The notes under the pieces: model-generated | Seen by the model: the letters and a program-made list of their open reading frames with translations, nothing else | The model's database searches: none | Told to the model about the DNA's origin: nothing | Virus record (IMG/VR): IMGVR_UViG_3300030061_000368 | Location: 1-29,767 of that record | DNA from: a virus | DNA: 29,767 bases | Strand: one strand, 5' to 3' | In this document: positions 12,783-19,314 of the stretch, one piece after another | Numbering within the stretch: the stretch's first letter is position 1 | How the letters are laid out: every line of letters begins with the position of its first letter | Position numbers and translations under genes: made by a program

Positions 12783-13254
12783 AAATATATTTGGTGCTGA
12801 TGGTAAAGACATGATTGTCTTGCCATTCAAATCATATTTATTAGAAATTATGGATCTATACCAGGAAGATAAGGACCATCTCAATCATATACCTGGGTAT
12901 AGAGATTACTTAGATCAAGCAACAAAACAAGGATATGGATTTACTGTACTAGATAAAGGTAGGCCTATAGTTTGTTTTGGTATTGTACCACAATGGCCTG
13001 GAGTTGCTGAGTTATGGTTAATACCAGATCAAAAACTAATACAAAAATGGAAACTTAAATTTCATAAAGGATCATTAAAGTTTATGAAGTTAGCAGCTGA
13101 TGAGCTAAATCTACATAGATTACATGTAACTGTAAGTGCTAACAATGTTCGTAGTGTCAAATGGATAGAACATATATATTTTAAAAGAGAGGGTGTATTA
13201 AAAAAATATTCCTTCAATAAGAAAGACATGATAATGTATAGTAGGTTATTTTAA
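12763..13254 (+). CDS. T7 gp13-like / GNAT-fold protein
   Basis: 163 residues from ATG 12763; a TTG ten codons upstream (12733) is less likely. The central pattern FTVLDKGRPIVCFGIVP, AELWLIPD, then a long helix with LHRLHVTVSANN and SVKWIEHIYFKREGVL follows the acetyltransferase (GNAT) fold and resembles the T7 gp13 family, needed for virion morphogenesis. An acetyl-CoA-binding loop is not obvious, so it may be a structural relative. In T7, gp13 lies after the tail tube genes; here it sits before the portal. Confidence 0.7.
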   Translation: MRLQTLENIFGADGKDMIVLPFKSYLLEIMDLYQEDKDHLNHIPGYRDYLDQATKQGYGFTVLDKGRPIVCFGIVPQWPGVAELWLIPDQKLIQKWKLKFHKGSLKFMKLAADELNLHRLHVTVSANNVRSVKWIEHIYFKREGVLKKYSFNKKDMIMYSRLF

Positions 13255-13255
13255 T

Positions 13256-13345
13256 ATGTTAAAAAAAATATTTAGAAAATGGGTTTGTTTAGTATTCTGT
13301 ATGAATATTTGTTTCTATACACCATGTTGTAAAGGTAAAAGATAA
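13256..13345 (+). CDS. 29-aa cysteine-rich hydrophobic peptide
   Basis: ATG 13256 lies one base after the preceding stop, and the TAA (13343-13345) overlaps the next start as TAATG. The peptide has a basic start (MLKKIFRKW) and a hydrophobic part with five cysteines (VCLVFCMNICFYTPCC). The coupling makes it plausible; the size makes chance possible. It resembles a short membrane or toxin-like peptide only superficially. Confidence 0.4.
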   Translation: MLKKIFRKWVCLVFCMNICFYTPCCKGKR

Positions 13346-13611
13346 TGGGTAGTTTATTTAAAACTCCGAAGTTCACTCCACCACCAGCTATGGATACAAC
13401 TAATAAATTATTAGATGAGAGAGATAAAAGAGCTGATGCAAGTGAAAAAAAAGAAATAAGAAAATTAGCAGCAAGATCTCGTACTAGACGAAAAGGTGGT
13501 AGATTACTTTATTCTCAAGATAGAGCTTTACCAGCTCTTGGTGTAGGTACTACACTTACAGATGTAAATAGTGTAAGAGATCCAATGAAAGATGAAAGGA
13601 TGATAACATAA
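13345..13611 (+). CDS. Small Pro/Arg-rich protein, copy 1 of a likely paralogous pair
   Basis: 88 residues: a proline-rich start (KTPKFTPPPAMD), a charged helix and a basic patch (ARSRTRRKGGRLLYSQDRA), then a Gly/Thr-rich tail. Similar small proteins precede the portal gene in several marine podoviruses, where a virion role is suspected; function is unknown. Coupled on both sides by TAATG. Compare with the next gene, which repeats this design. Confidence 0.65.
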   Translation: MGSLFKTPKFTPPPAMDTTNKLLDERDKRADASEKKEIRKLAARSRTRRKGGRLLYSQDRALPALGVGTTLTDVNSVRDPMKDERMIT

Positions 13612-13871
13612 TGGGAGGAGCTCCAAGAATAATTAGAAGGGTTATTTCAAAACCAAAACCACCACCACCAGCTAGTCCGATAGTTGAAAGAAGAGCTGAG
13701 GTAGTTAAAAAAACTGAGGCTGAGGGTAAAAAAGTTACTAGAAGATTAAAGAAAAGAACTAGAAGAAGAACTCAGTTAATGGCAACATCTCAGAATACTG
13801 GTTTAGATACTGGTTCAGATTATTCACCAATAAGAAATCCAAGAGATGGATCTAAATTAGGAAGTGCCTAA
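13611..13871 (+). CDS. Small Pro/Arg-rich protein, copy 2 of a likely paralogous pair
   Basis: 86 residues with the same layout as its neighbour: proline-rich start (ISKPKPPPPASPI), charged helix (ERRAEVVKKTEAEGKKV), basic patch (RRLKKRTRRRTQLMATSQN) and a polar tail ending in IRNPRDGSKLGSA. A virion or DNA-binding role is guessed from the charge and the position before the portal. Coupled by TAATG on both sides. Confidence 0.65.
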   Translation: MGGAPRIIRRVISKPKPPPPASPIVERRAEVVKKTEAEGKKVTRRLKKRTRRRTQLMATSQNTGLDTGSDYSPIRNPRDGSKLGSA

Positions 13872-13978
13872 TGGACCATCACGAACAAACATATATAAGA
13901 AATCCAAAGTTTAGAGATTTGGAAAAAGAAAAAAAAGAAAGAGAGGAGGAAAATGAAAAAAGAGTATCACAAAACTAA
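13871..13978 (+). CDS. 35-aa charged peptide
   Basis: Begins with a TAATG overlap at 13871 and overlaps the next gene by 26 bases; its last codons contain that gene's GAGGAGG ribosome site. The peptide starts MDHHEQTYIRNPKF and is then almost all Glu/Lys/Arg. It may be a real peptide or simply a frame carrying the ribosome site; evidence is the coupling alone. Confidence 0.4.
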   Translation: MDHHEQTYIRNPKFRDLEKEKKEREEENEKRVSQN

Positions 13979-14138
13979 ATCTGGTAAAGTTGCTAAAAAA
14001 GGTTTGTATTATAACATTAACAAAAAAAAGGCATCTGGTACTTCAAAAAGTAAAGCTAAAAGCACAATAACTGATAAGGCTTATGCTAATATGAAAGCTG
14101 GATTTCCAAAAAGAAAAAATAGAAAGGGGCTAGTATAA
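13953..14138 (+). CDS. 61-aa lysine-rich protein
   Basis: Strong GAGGAGG upstream and TAATG coupling to the next gene. About one residue in three is Lys or Arg (YHKTKSGKVAKKGLYYN, FPKRKNRKGLV), so binding to DNA or to acidic capsid surfaces is likely. Not recognised. Part of a run of five tiny genes before the portal. Confidence 0.65.
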   Translation: MKKEYHKTKSGKVAKKGLYYNINKKKASGTSKSKAKSTITDKAYANMKAGFPKRKNRKGLV

Positions 14139-14266
14139 TGGCTTACAAAATGAAAATGAAAAAGAAACCAGCAAATAAAAAACTTGCTGCACAATATGGT
14201 GATAAAACAAAAATCACTAGAGGTGATATAATTACTGCTGCTAAAAAAAATAAAAAGAAGGTTTAA
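14138..14266 (+). CDS. 42-aa lysine-rich peptide
   Basis: Starts with TAATG overlap at 14138. The product (MAYKMKMKKKPANKKLAA..., then DKTKITRGDIITAAKK) has a short basic N-terminus and a conserved-looking TKITRGDIITAAK end that I recall from small marine-phage proteins. Function unknown. Confidence 0.6.
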   Translation: MAYKMKMKKKPANKKLAAQYGDKTKITRGDIITAAKKNKKKV

Positions 14267-14268
14267 TT

Positions 14269-14379
14269 ATGATTATATTAGGACATACTCCTAGAGAATG
14301 GAAAAGGAGAGCTAAAGAACATAAATGGTTTATTGGTGTTATAATTATATCTTTTGTATTAGGAGGAATAATACTTTAG
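14269..14379 (+). CDS. 36-aa tail-anchored membrane peptide
   Basis: ATG 14269, two bases after the preceding stop; TAG 14377-14379 is followed immediately by the next ATG. Residues 1-19 are basic/polar (HTPREWKRRAKEHK) and residues 20-36 are a hydrophobic membrane helix (WFIGVIIISFVLGGIIL). Topology would be N-in with the C-terminus in the membrane. Role unknown. Confidence 0.55.
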   Translation: MIILGHTPREWKRRAKEHKWFIGVIIISFVLGGIIL

Positions 14380-14634
14380 ATGGTAGCAAAAAGATTTCAA
14401 AATCCATCTGGTGGACTTAATGATGCTGGTAGAAAAAAGTTTGGTGTCAAAGCTCCAGTAAGTTCTGGAAAAAACCCACGCAGAATTTCTTTTGCTGCGA
14501 GGTTCTCAAAAGTTAAAGGACCACTTATGAAAGATGGAAAACCAACAAGATTAAAACTTGCATTAAAAAAATGGGGATTTGGATCTAAAGAGGCAGCTGG
14601 TAAATTTGCTGCAAACAATAAGGCAACCACATAA
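14380..14634 (+). CDS. DUF6321-like small basic protein
   Basis: 84 residues. The order GLNDAGRKKFG, then LKAP-like VKAPVSSGKNPRR, then SFAARFSKVKGPLMKDGKP and TRLKLALKKWGF matches a small phage family (remembered as DUF6321) often beside head genes in marine phages. The function is not established; high charge and late position suggest a head or DNA-associated role. TAGGAGG lies 15-20 bases upstream of the ATG, and the stop overlaps the portal start as TAATG. Confidence 0.7.
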   Translation: MVAKRFQNPSGGLNDAGRKKFGVKAPVSSGKNPRRISFAARFSKVKGPLMKDGKPTRLKLALKKWGFGSKEAAGKFAANNKATT

Positions 14635-16235
14635 TGAAATTATCACCAAGAGATGTACTAGATAGATCAAACAAAGCATTTGCTCGTAAAGAACAATGGA
14701 GAACTATTTACGAGGATTGTTATCGTTATGCTCTTCCACAAAGAAATCTTTATGATGGATATTACGAGGGTAGTGTACCTGGTCAAAATAAAATGAACAT
14801 GGTATTTGATAGTACAGCAATTCACTCAACTCAAAGATTTGCAAATAGAATACAATCTGGCTTATTTCCTCCCTATAAAAAATGGTGCAGATTGGAACCT
14901 GGGAATGACATACCAGCAGATAGAAAAGCAGAAGTCCAACAAGCATTAGATTTATATTTAGATAAAATGTTTACTTTGTTAAGACAATCAAACTTTGATC
15001 TAGCTATGGGAGAGTTCTTATTAGATCTTTGTGTAGGTACTGCTGTTATGCTCATTCAGCCAGGAGATGATATTAATCCAATACAATTTACTCCAGTTCC
15101 TCAATATCTTATTGCATTAGAAGAAGGACCACATGGAACTGTAGATAATGTTTATCGTAAATATAAAGTTAGAGCTGAGGCTTTACCAAGACAATACCCA
15201 GATATAAAATTAAACGAACAACTAACAAGATTAATAGAAACTAAACCTCAAGAAATGGTAGAGTTGATTGAGGCTGTAATTATAGATACAGAAAGAAAAG
15301 ATTATTGTTATCATATCATACATGAGAAAACAAAAGATGAGTTAGTATTTAGAAGAATGGATACTACACCATGGATTGTAGCTAGGTATATGAAAATCCC
15401 AGGTGAGGTATTTGGTAGAGGCCCCCTAGTTTCAGCATTACCAGATGTTAAAACTTTAAATAAAACTTTAGAGCTGTTACTTAAAAATGCTAGTATTGCA
15501 TGTGCTGGAGTTTATACAGCAGCAGATGATGGTGTTATCAATCCATCTAATATTAGAATTACTCCAGGATCAATTATACCAGTAGCAAGAAATGGTGGAC
15601 CTCAAGGTGCATCACTAGCTCCTTTACCAAGATCTGGAGATTTCAATGTATCACAAATTGTTATAAATGATTTAAGAGTAAATATTAAAAAGACTTTACT
15701 TGATGATACTTTACCACCAGATAACATGTCAGCTAGATCTGCAACTGAAATTGTAGAAAGAATGAAAGAACTAGCTCAAAATTTAGGTGCTGCTTTTGGT
15801 AGATTAATAACTGAAACTATGGTACCAATCATCACAAGAGTTTTGTTCATTATGGATGAGAAAGGCCTCATCCAGCTCCCTTTGAAAGTCAATGGGCTAG
15901 AGGTAAAAGTAGTACCAGTTAGTCCATTGGCCAAAGCTCAAAACTTAGAAGAGATAAATGAAATTATGCAATTTTTCCAAATAGCAAATTCACTAGGACC
16001 AGGTGGTGTAGCAGAACTAAAACCAGATGCTATAGCAACTTACATTGGTGATAAGCTAGGTGTACCATCCAATTTAAGAACTACACCAGAAGAAAAAGAA
16101 CAAATCATCCAACAAAGTATGCAGATGTTTGAGGCTCAAGCAGCATCATCTATGCAAGGACAAGCTCCCCAAAGCGAACAAACTCCTCCTCAACAAGAAC
16201 CAGCAAGTGCTGTAGAGGAAGAGGTTAGTTCATAA
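14634..16235 (+). CDS. Portal protein (head-tail connector, T7 gp8-like)
   Basis: 533 residues, the usual length for T7-type portals (T7 gp8 is 536). The N-terminal part (REQWRTIYEDCYRYALPQR-like, residues about 18-38), FDSTAIHSTQRFANRI and LFPPYKKWCRL are typical of the Head-tail_con family, as is the later NMSARSATEIVERMKEL (about 365-381). The C-terminus is Gln/Ser/Pro-rich. Twelve copies form the channel at the capsid vertex through which terminase packs DNA and to which the tail tube attaches. Coupled to its neighbours by TAATG on both sides. Confidence 0.94.
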   Translation: MKLSPRDVLDRSNKAFARKEQWRTIYEDCYRYALPQRNLYDGYYEGSVPGQNKMNMVFDSTAIHSTQRFANRIQSGLFPPYKKWCRLEPGNDIPADRKAEVQQALDLYLDKMFTLLRQSNFDLAMGEFLLDLCVGTAVMLIQPGDDINPIQFTPVPQYLIALEEGPHGTVDNVYRKYKVRAEALPRQYPDIKLNEQLTRLIETKPQEMVELIEAVIIDTERKDYCYHIIHEKTKDELVFRRMDTTPWIVARYMKIPGEVFGRGPLVSALPDVKTLNKTLELLLKNASIACAGVYTAADDGVINPSNIRITPGSIIPVARNGGPQGASLAPLPRSGDFNVSQIVINDLRVNIKKTLLDDTLPPDNMSARSATEIVERMKELAQNLGAAFGRLITETMVPIITRVLFIMDEKGLIQLPLKVNGLEVKVVPVSPLAKAQNLEEINEIMQFFQIANSLGPGGVAELKPDAIATYIGDKLGVPSNLRTTPEEKEQIIQQSMQMFEAQAASSMQGQAPQSEQTPPQQEPASAVEEEVSS

Positions 16236-16504
16236 TGGCAAAAGTAGGATGGGATGGTATTGAGGTCTTAGATAATCAAGCAAAGCAAGAAACAAAAAAC
16301 GAGCAGCTTGAAATTGATAAGTCTTATGCTAGAACATTTGAAACTGAGGAGGGTAAAAAATGTTTAAAACATTTAGTATCCAGAACTCTAAGCCAACCTA
16401 CTTGGGTACCAGGGGGAGATCACACATCTGGATATGCAAGAGAAGGACAAAATAGTGTGGTCCGAGAAATATTAATGAGAATAGAAAGGGCAAAAAATGG
16501 CTAA
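16235..16504 (+). CDS. Bbp19-like small structural protein
   Basis: 89 residues. The core YARTFETEEGKKCLKHL, QPTWVPGG and REGQNSVVREILMRI (about 30-85) matches the Bbp19 domain described from Bordetella phage BPP-1 and found between portal and scaffold genes in many podoviruses. It is thought to be a minor virion or assembly protein. Overlaps the portal by one base and the scaffold gene by 8. Confidence 0.8.
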   Translation: MAKVGWDGIEVLDNQAKQETKNEQLEIDKSYARTFETEEGKKCLKHLVSRTLSQPTWVPGGDHTSGYAREGQNSVVREILMRIERAKNG

Positions 16505-17318
16505 TGAAAATCAAGAACAAGTATTAGAGAAACCAAATGCAGAAGGATTATTAGGAGATACTCCTTTATCTGAGGAAACAAAAGAAACAGATCCTAATGA
16601 AACTGTAGTACCTCATAAAGAAGATGAGAAGGCAGAGGATAAAACTTACGAGAATGAAAAAGAAGTAAAACTTGAAAGACCAGATTATATTGAAGATAAA
16701 TTCTGGGATCCTAAGGATGGTGTAAAAGTAGAAGAGTTAAGTAATTCTTATAGTGAGTTACAAAAACAATTTTCTATGGGTAAACATAAAGCTCCAAAAG
16801 AATATGATGTATCAGCATTAGAAGATGTAGAAGATGATGATGAATTAAAAGAATATTTTTTAGATTGGGCTAAAGAAAATAAACCTACACAAAATGCTTT
16901 TGATAATCTTGTTAATAAATTTAAAGAATTATCTGTACAACAAGAAGAGGCAGATAGTATTAATATTGATGAAGAGACAGCTAAATTAGGACCTAATGCT
17001 CCACAAATTATAGATGGTATCAAAAAATGGGGCCAAGGCCTTGTTGCTAAAGGTGTATGGTCTGATGAGGACTTTGATGAGTTCAAAGTATTTGCAGCAA
17101 CATCAAGTGGTATCAATGCTTTAAATAAAATAAGAAAATACTATGGAGAACAGACTATACCTACAGCTCCTATTGATGTAGATGGTCAACCTTCTAATGA
17201 TGAACTATATGATTTAGTTGCAGATCCTAAGTATAAATCAGATCCAAACTTTCGTAGAAAGGTAGAGCAACAGTTTGCTAGAGCCTTTCCAGGAAAAGTG
17301 AATACTGGCGAAATATAA
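16497..17318 (+). CDS. Capsid scaffolding protein
   Basis: 273 residues, strongly acidic, with a disordered Glu/Lys/Thr N-terminus (about 1-55), helical centre (WDPKDGVKVEELSNSYSELQ, then KEYFLDWAKENKPTQNAF) and a Pro-rich, then basic C-terminus (FRRKVEQQFARAF). This composition and the position directly before the major capsid gene are typical of T7 gp9-type scaffolds, which guide prohead assembly and leave before packaging. Family recognition is mostly by position and composition. Confidence 0.85.
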   Translation: MANENQEQVLEKPNAEGLLGDTPLSEETKETDPNETVVPHKEDEKAEDKTYENEKEVKLERPDYIEDKFWDPKDGVKVEELSNSYSELQKQFSMGKHKAPKEYDVSALEDVEDDDELKEYFLDWAKENKPTQNAFDNLVNKFKELSVQQEEADSINIDEETAKLGPNAPQIIDGIKKWGQGLVAKGVWSDEDFDEFKVFAATSSGINALNKIRKYYGEQTIPTAPIDVDGQPSNDELYDLVADPKYKSDPNFRRKVEQQFARAFPGKVNTGEI

Positions 17319-17340
17319 GACTTGATTATTTATTAGAAAA

Positions 17341-17434
17341 CGATTATTTTGTAATCGGAGACAACCAAATTTCTTTTGGCCTTTTGACAAATGTGAAAGA
17401 ACATTATTGTCAGCCTGGCTTTTACCAGACAACT
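17341..17434 (+). promoter_or_regulatory. Structured leader ahead of the major capsid gene
   Basis: The 159-base gap (17319-17477) holds three hairpins. CGATTA-TTTTG-TAATCG (17341-17357) has a 6-bp stem. TGACAAATGT (17385-17394) pairs with ACAT (17401-17404) and TTGTCA (17407-17412), bulging TA. CTGG (17415-17418) pairs with CCAG (17425-17428), extendable by TTGT (17407-17410) with ACAA (17429-17432). GACAA occurs three times (17360, 17386, 17428). TTGACA (17384-17389) is a perfect -35 box but only a weak TATTGT follows at 15 bases. Confidence 0.5.
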
Positions 17435-17477
17435 GAGTGTAAATAAATAAATGTGTTAAACTAATAAAGGAGAAAAC

Positions 17478-18329
17478 ATGGCACAATCAATAACTAATGC
17501 TTTTGTTACTCTGTTTGATGCTGAGGTAAAACAAGCATACCAAGGTGAAAGTTCAATCTTGGGATGTGTAAGGCTAAGACAAGGTGTACAAGGGCAAACA
17601 TACAAGTTTCCTAAACTTGGAAAGGGATCTGCTACTGCAAGAGTTCCTCAGACTGATGTTACTCCATTGAATGTAACTTATTCACAAGTTACAGCTACAA
17701 TGAGTGATTTCAATGCTGCTGAATATTCAGACATTTTCCACCAAGCTAAGGTGAACTTTGATGAAAGATCAGAGTTGGTACAAGTCGTATCTAAAGCGAT
17801 AGGTAGAAGAATGGACCAACTTATAATAGATGCTGTTAATGCTGCGTCTGGAACTGGTACAGTTGCTAAAACTGTAGTAACTTCTGGATCTGCTGCTGCA
17901 TCAAATTTGAATGTTGGAAAGCTAATAGCTGCTAAAAAAGCTATGGATGCTAAAAATGTTCCATTTGATGATAGACACATCATAATCCACGCAAACTCAT
18001 TATCTGGATTACTAGCTGATGAGAGAGCAATCTCTGGCGATTTCGCTAGTATTAAAGCTCTGGTATCTGGAGAGATCAATACTTTCCTAGGTTTCAGATT
18101 TTATGTTCTAGGTGATAGAGATGAAGGTGGATTACCATTAGCGACAAACGACAGAACTTGTTTTGCGTTTCATAGAGGTGCAGTCGGTATGGCTGTTAAT
18201 ATGGCACAAAAAACAGAAATCAACTATGTACCAGAAAAAACATCTTTCTTGGTAAATAGTATGTTCTCTGCTGGAGCTGTTGCTATTGATGCTGATGGCA
18301 TTGTAAAAATAACAACTGATGAAAGCTAA
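17478..18329 (+). CDS. Major capsid protein
   Basis: 283 residues, right after the scaffold gene, with the strongest ribosome site context of the block (AAAGGAGAAAAC). Features expected of an HK97-fold podovirus capsid: conserved start (SITNAFVTLFDAEVKQAYQG), a beta region, DLIIDAVNAASGTG-like core helix (near 114-127), GKLIAAKKAMDAKNVPFDDR and HANSLSGLLAD (about 150-185), and a C-terminal hydrophobic part (FLVNSMFSAGAVAIDADGI). Several hundred copies would form the shell. Length is at the short end for T7-type capsids (T7 gp10A has 345). Confidence 0.9.
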   Translation: MAQSITNAFVTLFDAEVKQAYQGESSILGCVRLRQGVQGQTYKFPKLGKGSATARVPQTDVTPLNVTYSQVTATMSDFNAAEYSDIFHQAKVNFDERSELVQVVSKAIGRRMDQLIIDAVNAASGTGTVAKTVVTSGSAAASNLNVGKLIAAKKAMDAKNVPFDDRHIIIHANSLSGLLADERAISGDFASIKALVSGEINTFLGFRFYVLGDRDEGGLPLATNDRTCFAFHRGAVGMAVNMAQKTEINYVPEKTSFLVNSMFSAGAVAIDADGIVKITTDES

Positions 18330-18344
18330 TAAAGGAGAATAATT

Positions 18345-18626
18345 ATGGCGTTTGATAAAACTGGATTACAACCAATCGGTGGTCAATCTAAAGCTGGTAA
18401 TGCTCCTCAAATGTGGAGCTATACATCAACTGATGCTAAAACAGCTATTGATGCAGAAGGATACTTTAATGATGTATCTGGATTGCTAAAAGTTGGGGAT
18501 ATAATTTATGTCCACGCATCAACTGGTGGTACGAGAACTTACTCGTTACACCCAGTAGTCAGCAACGCAAGTGGTGTTGTTGATGTTGGAGATGGCACAG
18601 CTATTTCTGCTACTGATAGTGACTAA
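18345..18626 (+). CDS. Capsid decoration-like structural protein
   Basis: 93 residues, beta-rich and acidic, with MAFDKTGLQPIGGQ, PQMWSYTSTDAKTAI, GYFNDVSGLLKVGDIIYV and a Gly/Val-rich end. Proteins of this kind lie directly after the capsid gene in many phages and resemble head decoration or stabilising proteins. It has its own AAGGAG site and is followed by the only clear terminator in the window, suggesting a capsid/decoration transcript made in high amount. Function is by position and similarity, not proven. Confidence 0.72.
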   Translation: MAFDKTGLQPIGGQSKAGNAPQMWSYTSTDAKTAIDAEGYFNDVSGLLKVGDIIYVHASTGGTRTYSLHPVVSNASGVVDVGDGTAISATDSD

Positions 18627-18640
18627 TAAATAGACATGGG

Positions 18641-18658
18641 GAGGCCCTTAGGGGCCTC
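18641..18658 (+). terminator. Intrinsic terminator after the capsid genes
   Basis: GAGGCCC (18641-18647), loop TTAG, GGGCCTC (18652-18658): a perfect 7-bp GC-rich stem followed by TTCATTAATT. The T tract is poor, so termination is probably partial, letting tail genes be read at a lower level than capsid genes. Confidence 0.75.
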
Positions 18659-18681
18659 TTCATTAATTAAGGAATATTATT

Positions 18682-19314
18682 ATGGCAAGTGGAGATACAA
18701 ATGTAACTATAGTAAACCAAGCATTGGTGTTGTTAGGATCGGACACAATTTCGTCATTTTCTGATACAACTAATGATGCTGCTACAGTAGCCAATAATAT
18801 TTACGAAACAATCAAAGGAAAAACTTTATCATTATATCCCTGGTCATTTGCTCTTGTAAAAGAACAACTTGCAAGATCAACAACAACACCAGTAAATGAA
18901 TGGACTTATTTATACCCTTTACCCTCAACTGCTGTAAGTGGTACAGCTCTACAAGTTTATAACTCAAGCTCAACAAGAGTATTGCCAATCCAAAACTATG
19001 AATTACTTTATACAAGTTCTGGACCAGCAATAGCTACTAATGAAGATAAGATATATATTGACTATGTATCAAGTGTTGTATCCGAAGGCTTAATGCCTAA
19101 ATATTTTGTACAACTTTTAGTTTACATGTTAGCCTGGCATTTAGCTGAACCAGTAACAGACCAAATTACAAAGGCTGAATACTGGAGAGGTGTAGCTTTG
19201 GGTTCTTTAACAGAAAATGGAAGGGGTGGGTATTTTCGCCAGGCATGTAATATAGATGGTAGAGGTAAACCAAATTATGCAATAGTAGATTTCCCATTGA
19301 CAGATGTTAGATGA
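18682..19314 (+). CDS. Tail tubular protein A (T7 gp11-like)
   Basis: 210 residues. The start (IVNQALVLLGSDTISSFSD), the pattern YETIKGKTLSLYPWSFAL and the later VYMLAWHLAEPVTDQ follow the T7 gp11 family (196 residues in T7), which forms the ring linking the portal to the tail nozzle and docking the fibres. AAGGAATATTATT precedes the ATG. Stop overlaps the next gene (ATGA). Confidence 0.9.
   Translation: MASGDTNVTIVNQALVLLGSDTISSFSDTTNDAATVANNIYETIKGKTLSLYPWSFALVKEQLARSTTTPVNEWTYLYPLPSTAVSGTALQVYNSSSTRVLPIQNYELLYTSSGPAIATNEDKIYIDYVSSVVSEGLMPKYFVQLLVYMLAWHLAEPVTDQITKAEYWRGVALGSLTENGRGGYFRQACNIDGRGKPNYAIVDFPLTDVR

Noticed and set aside
14397-14630. 77-aa minus-strand frame inside the DUF6321-like gene
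   Set aside because: Lies entirely opposite a recognised gene; its composition is the antisense shadow of that gene.
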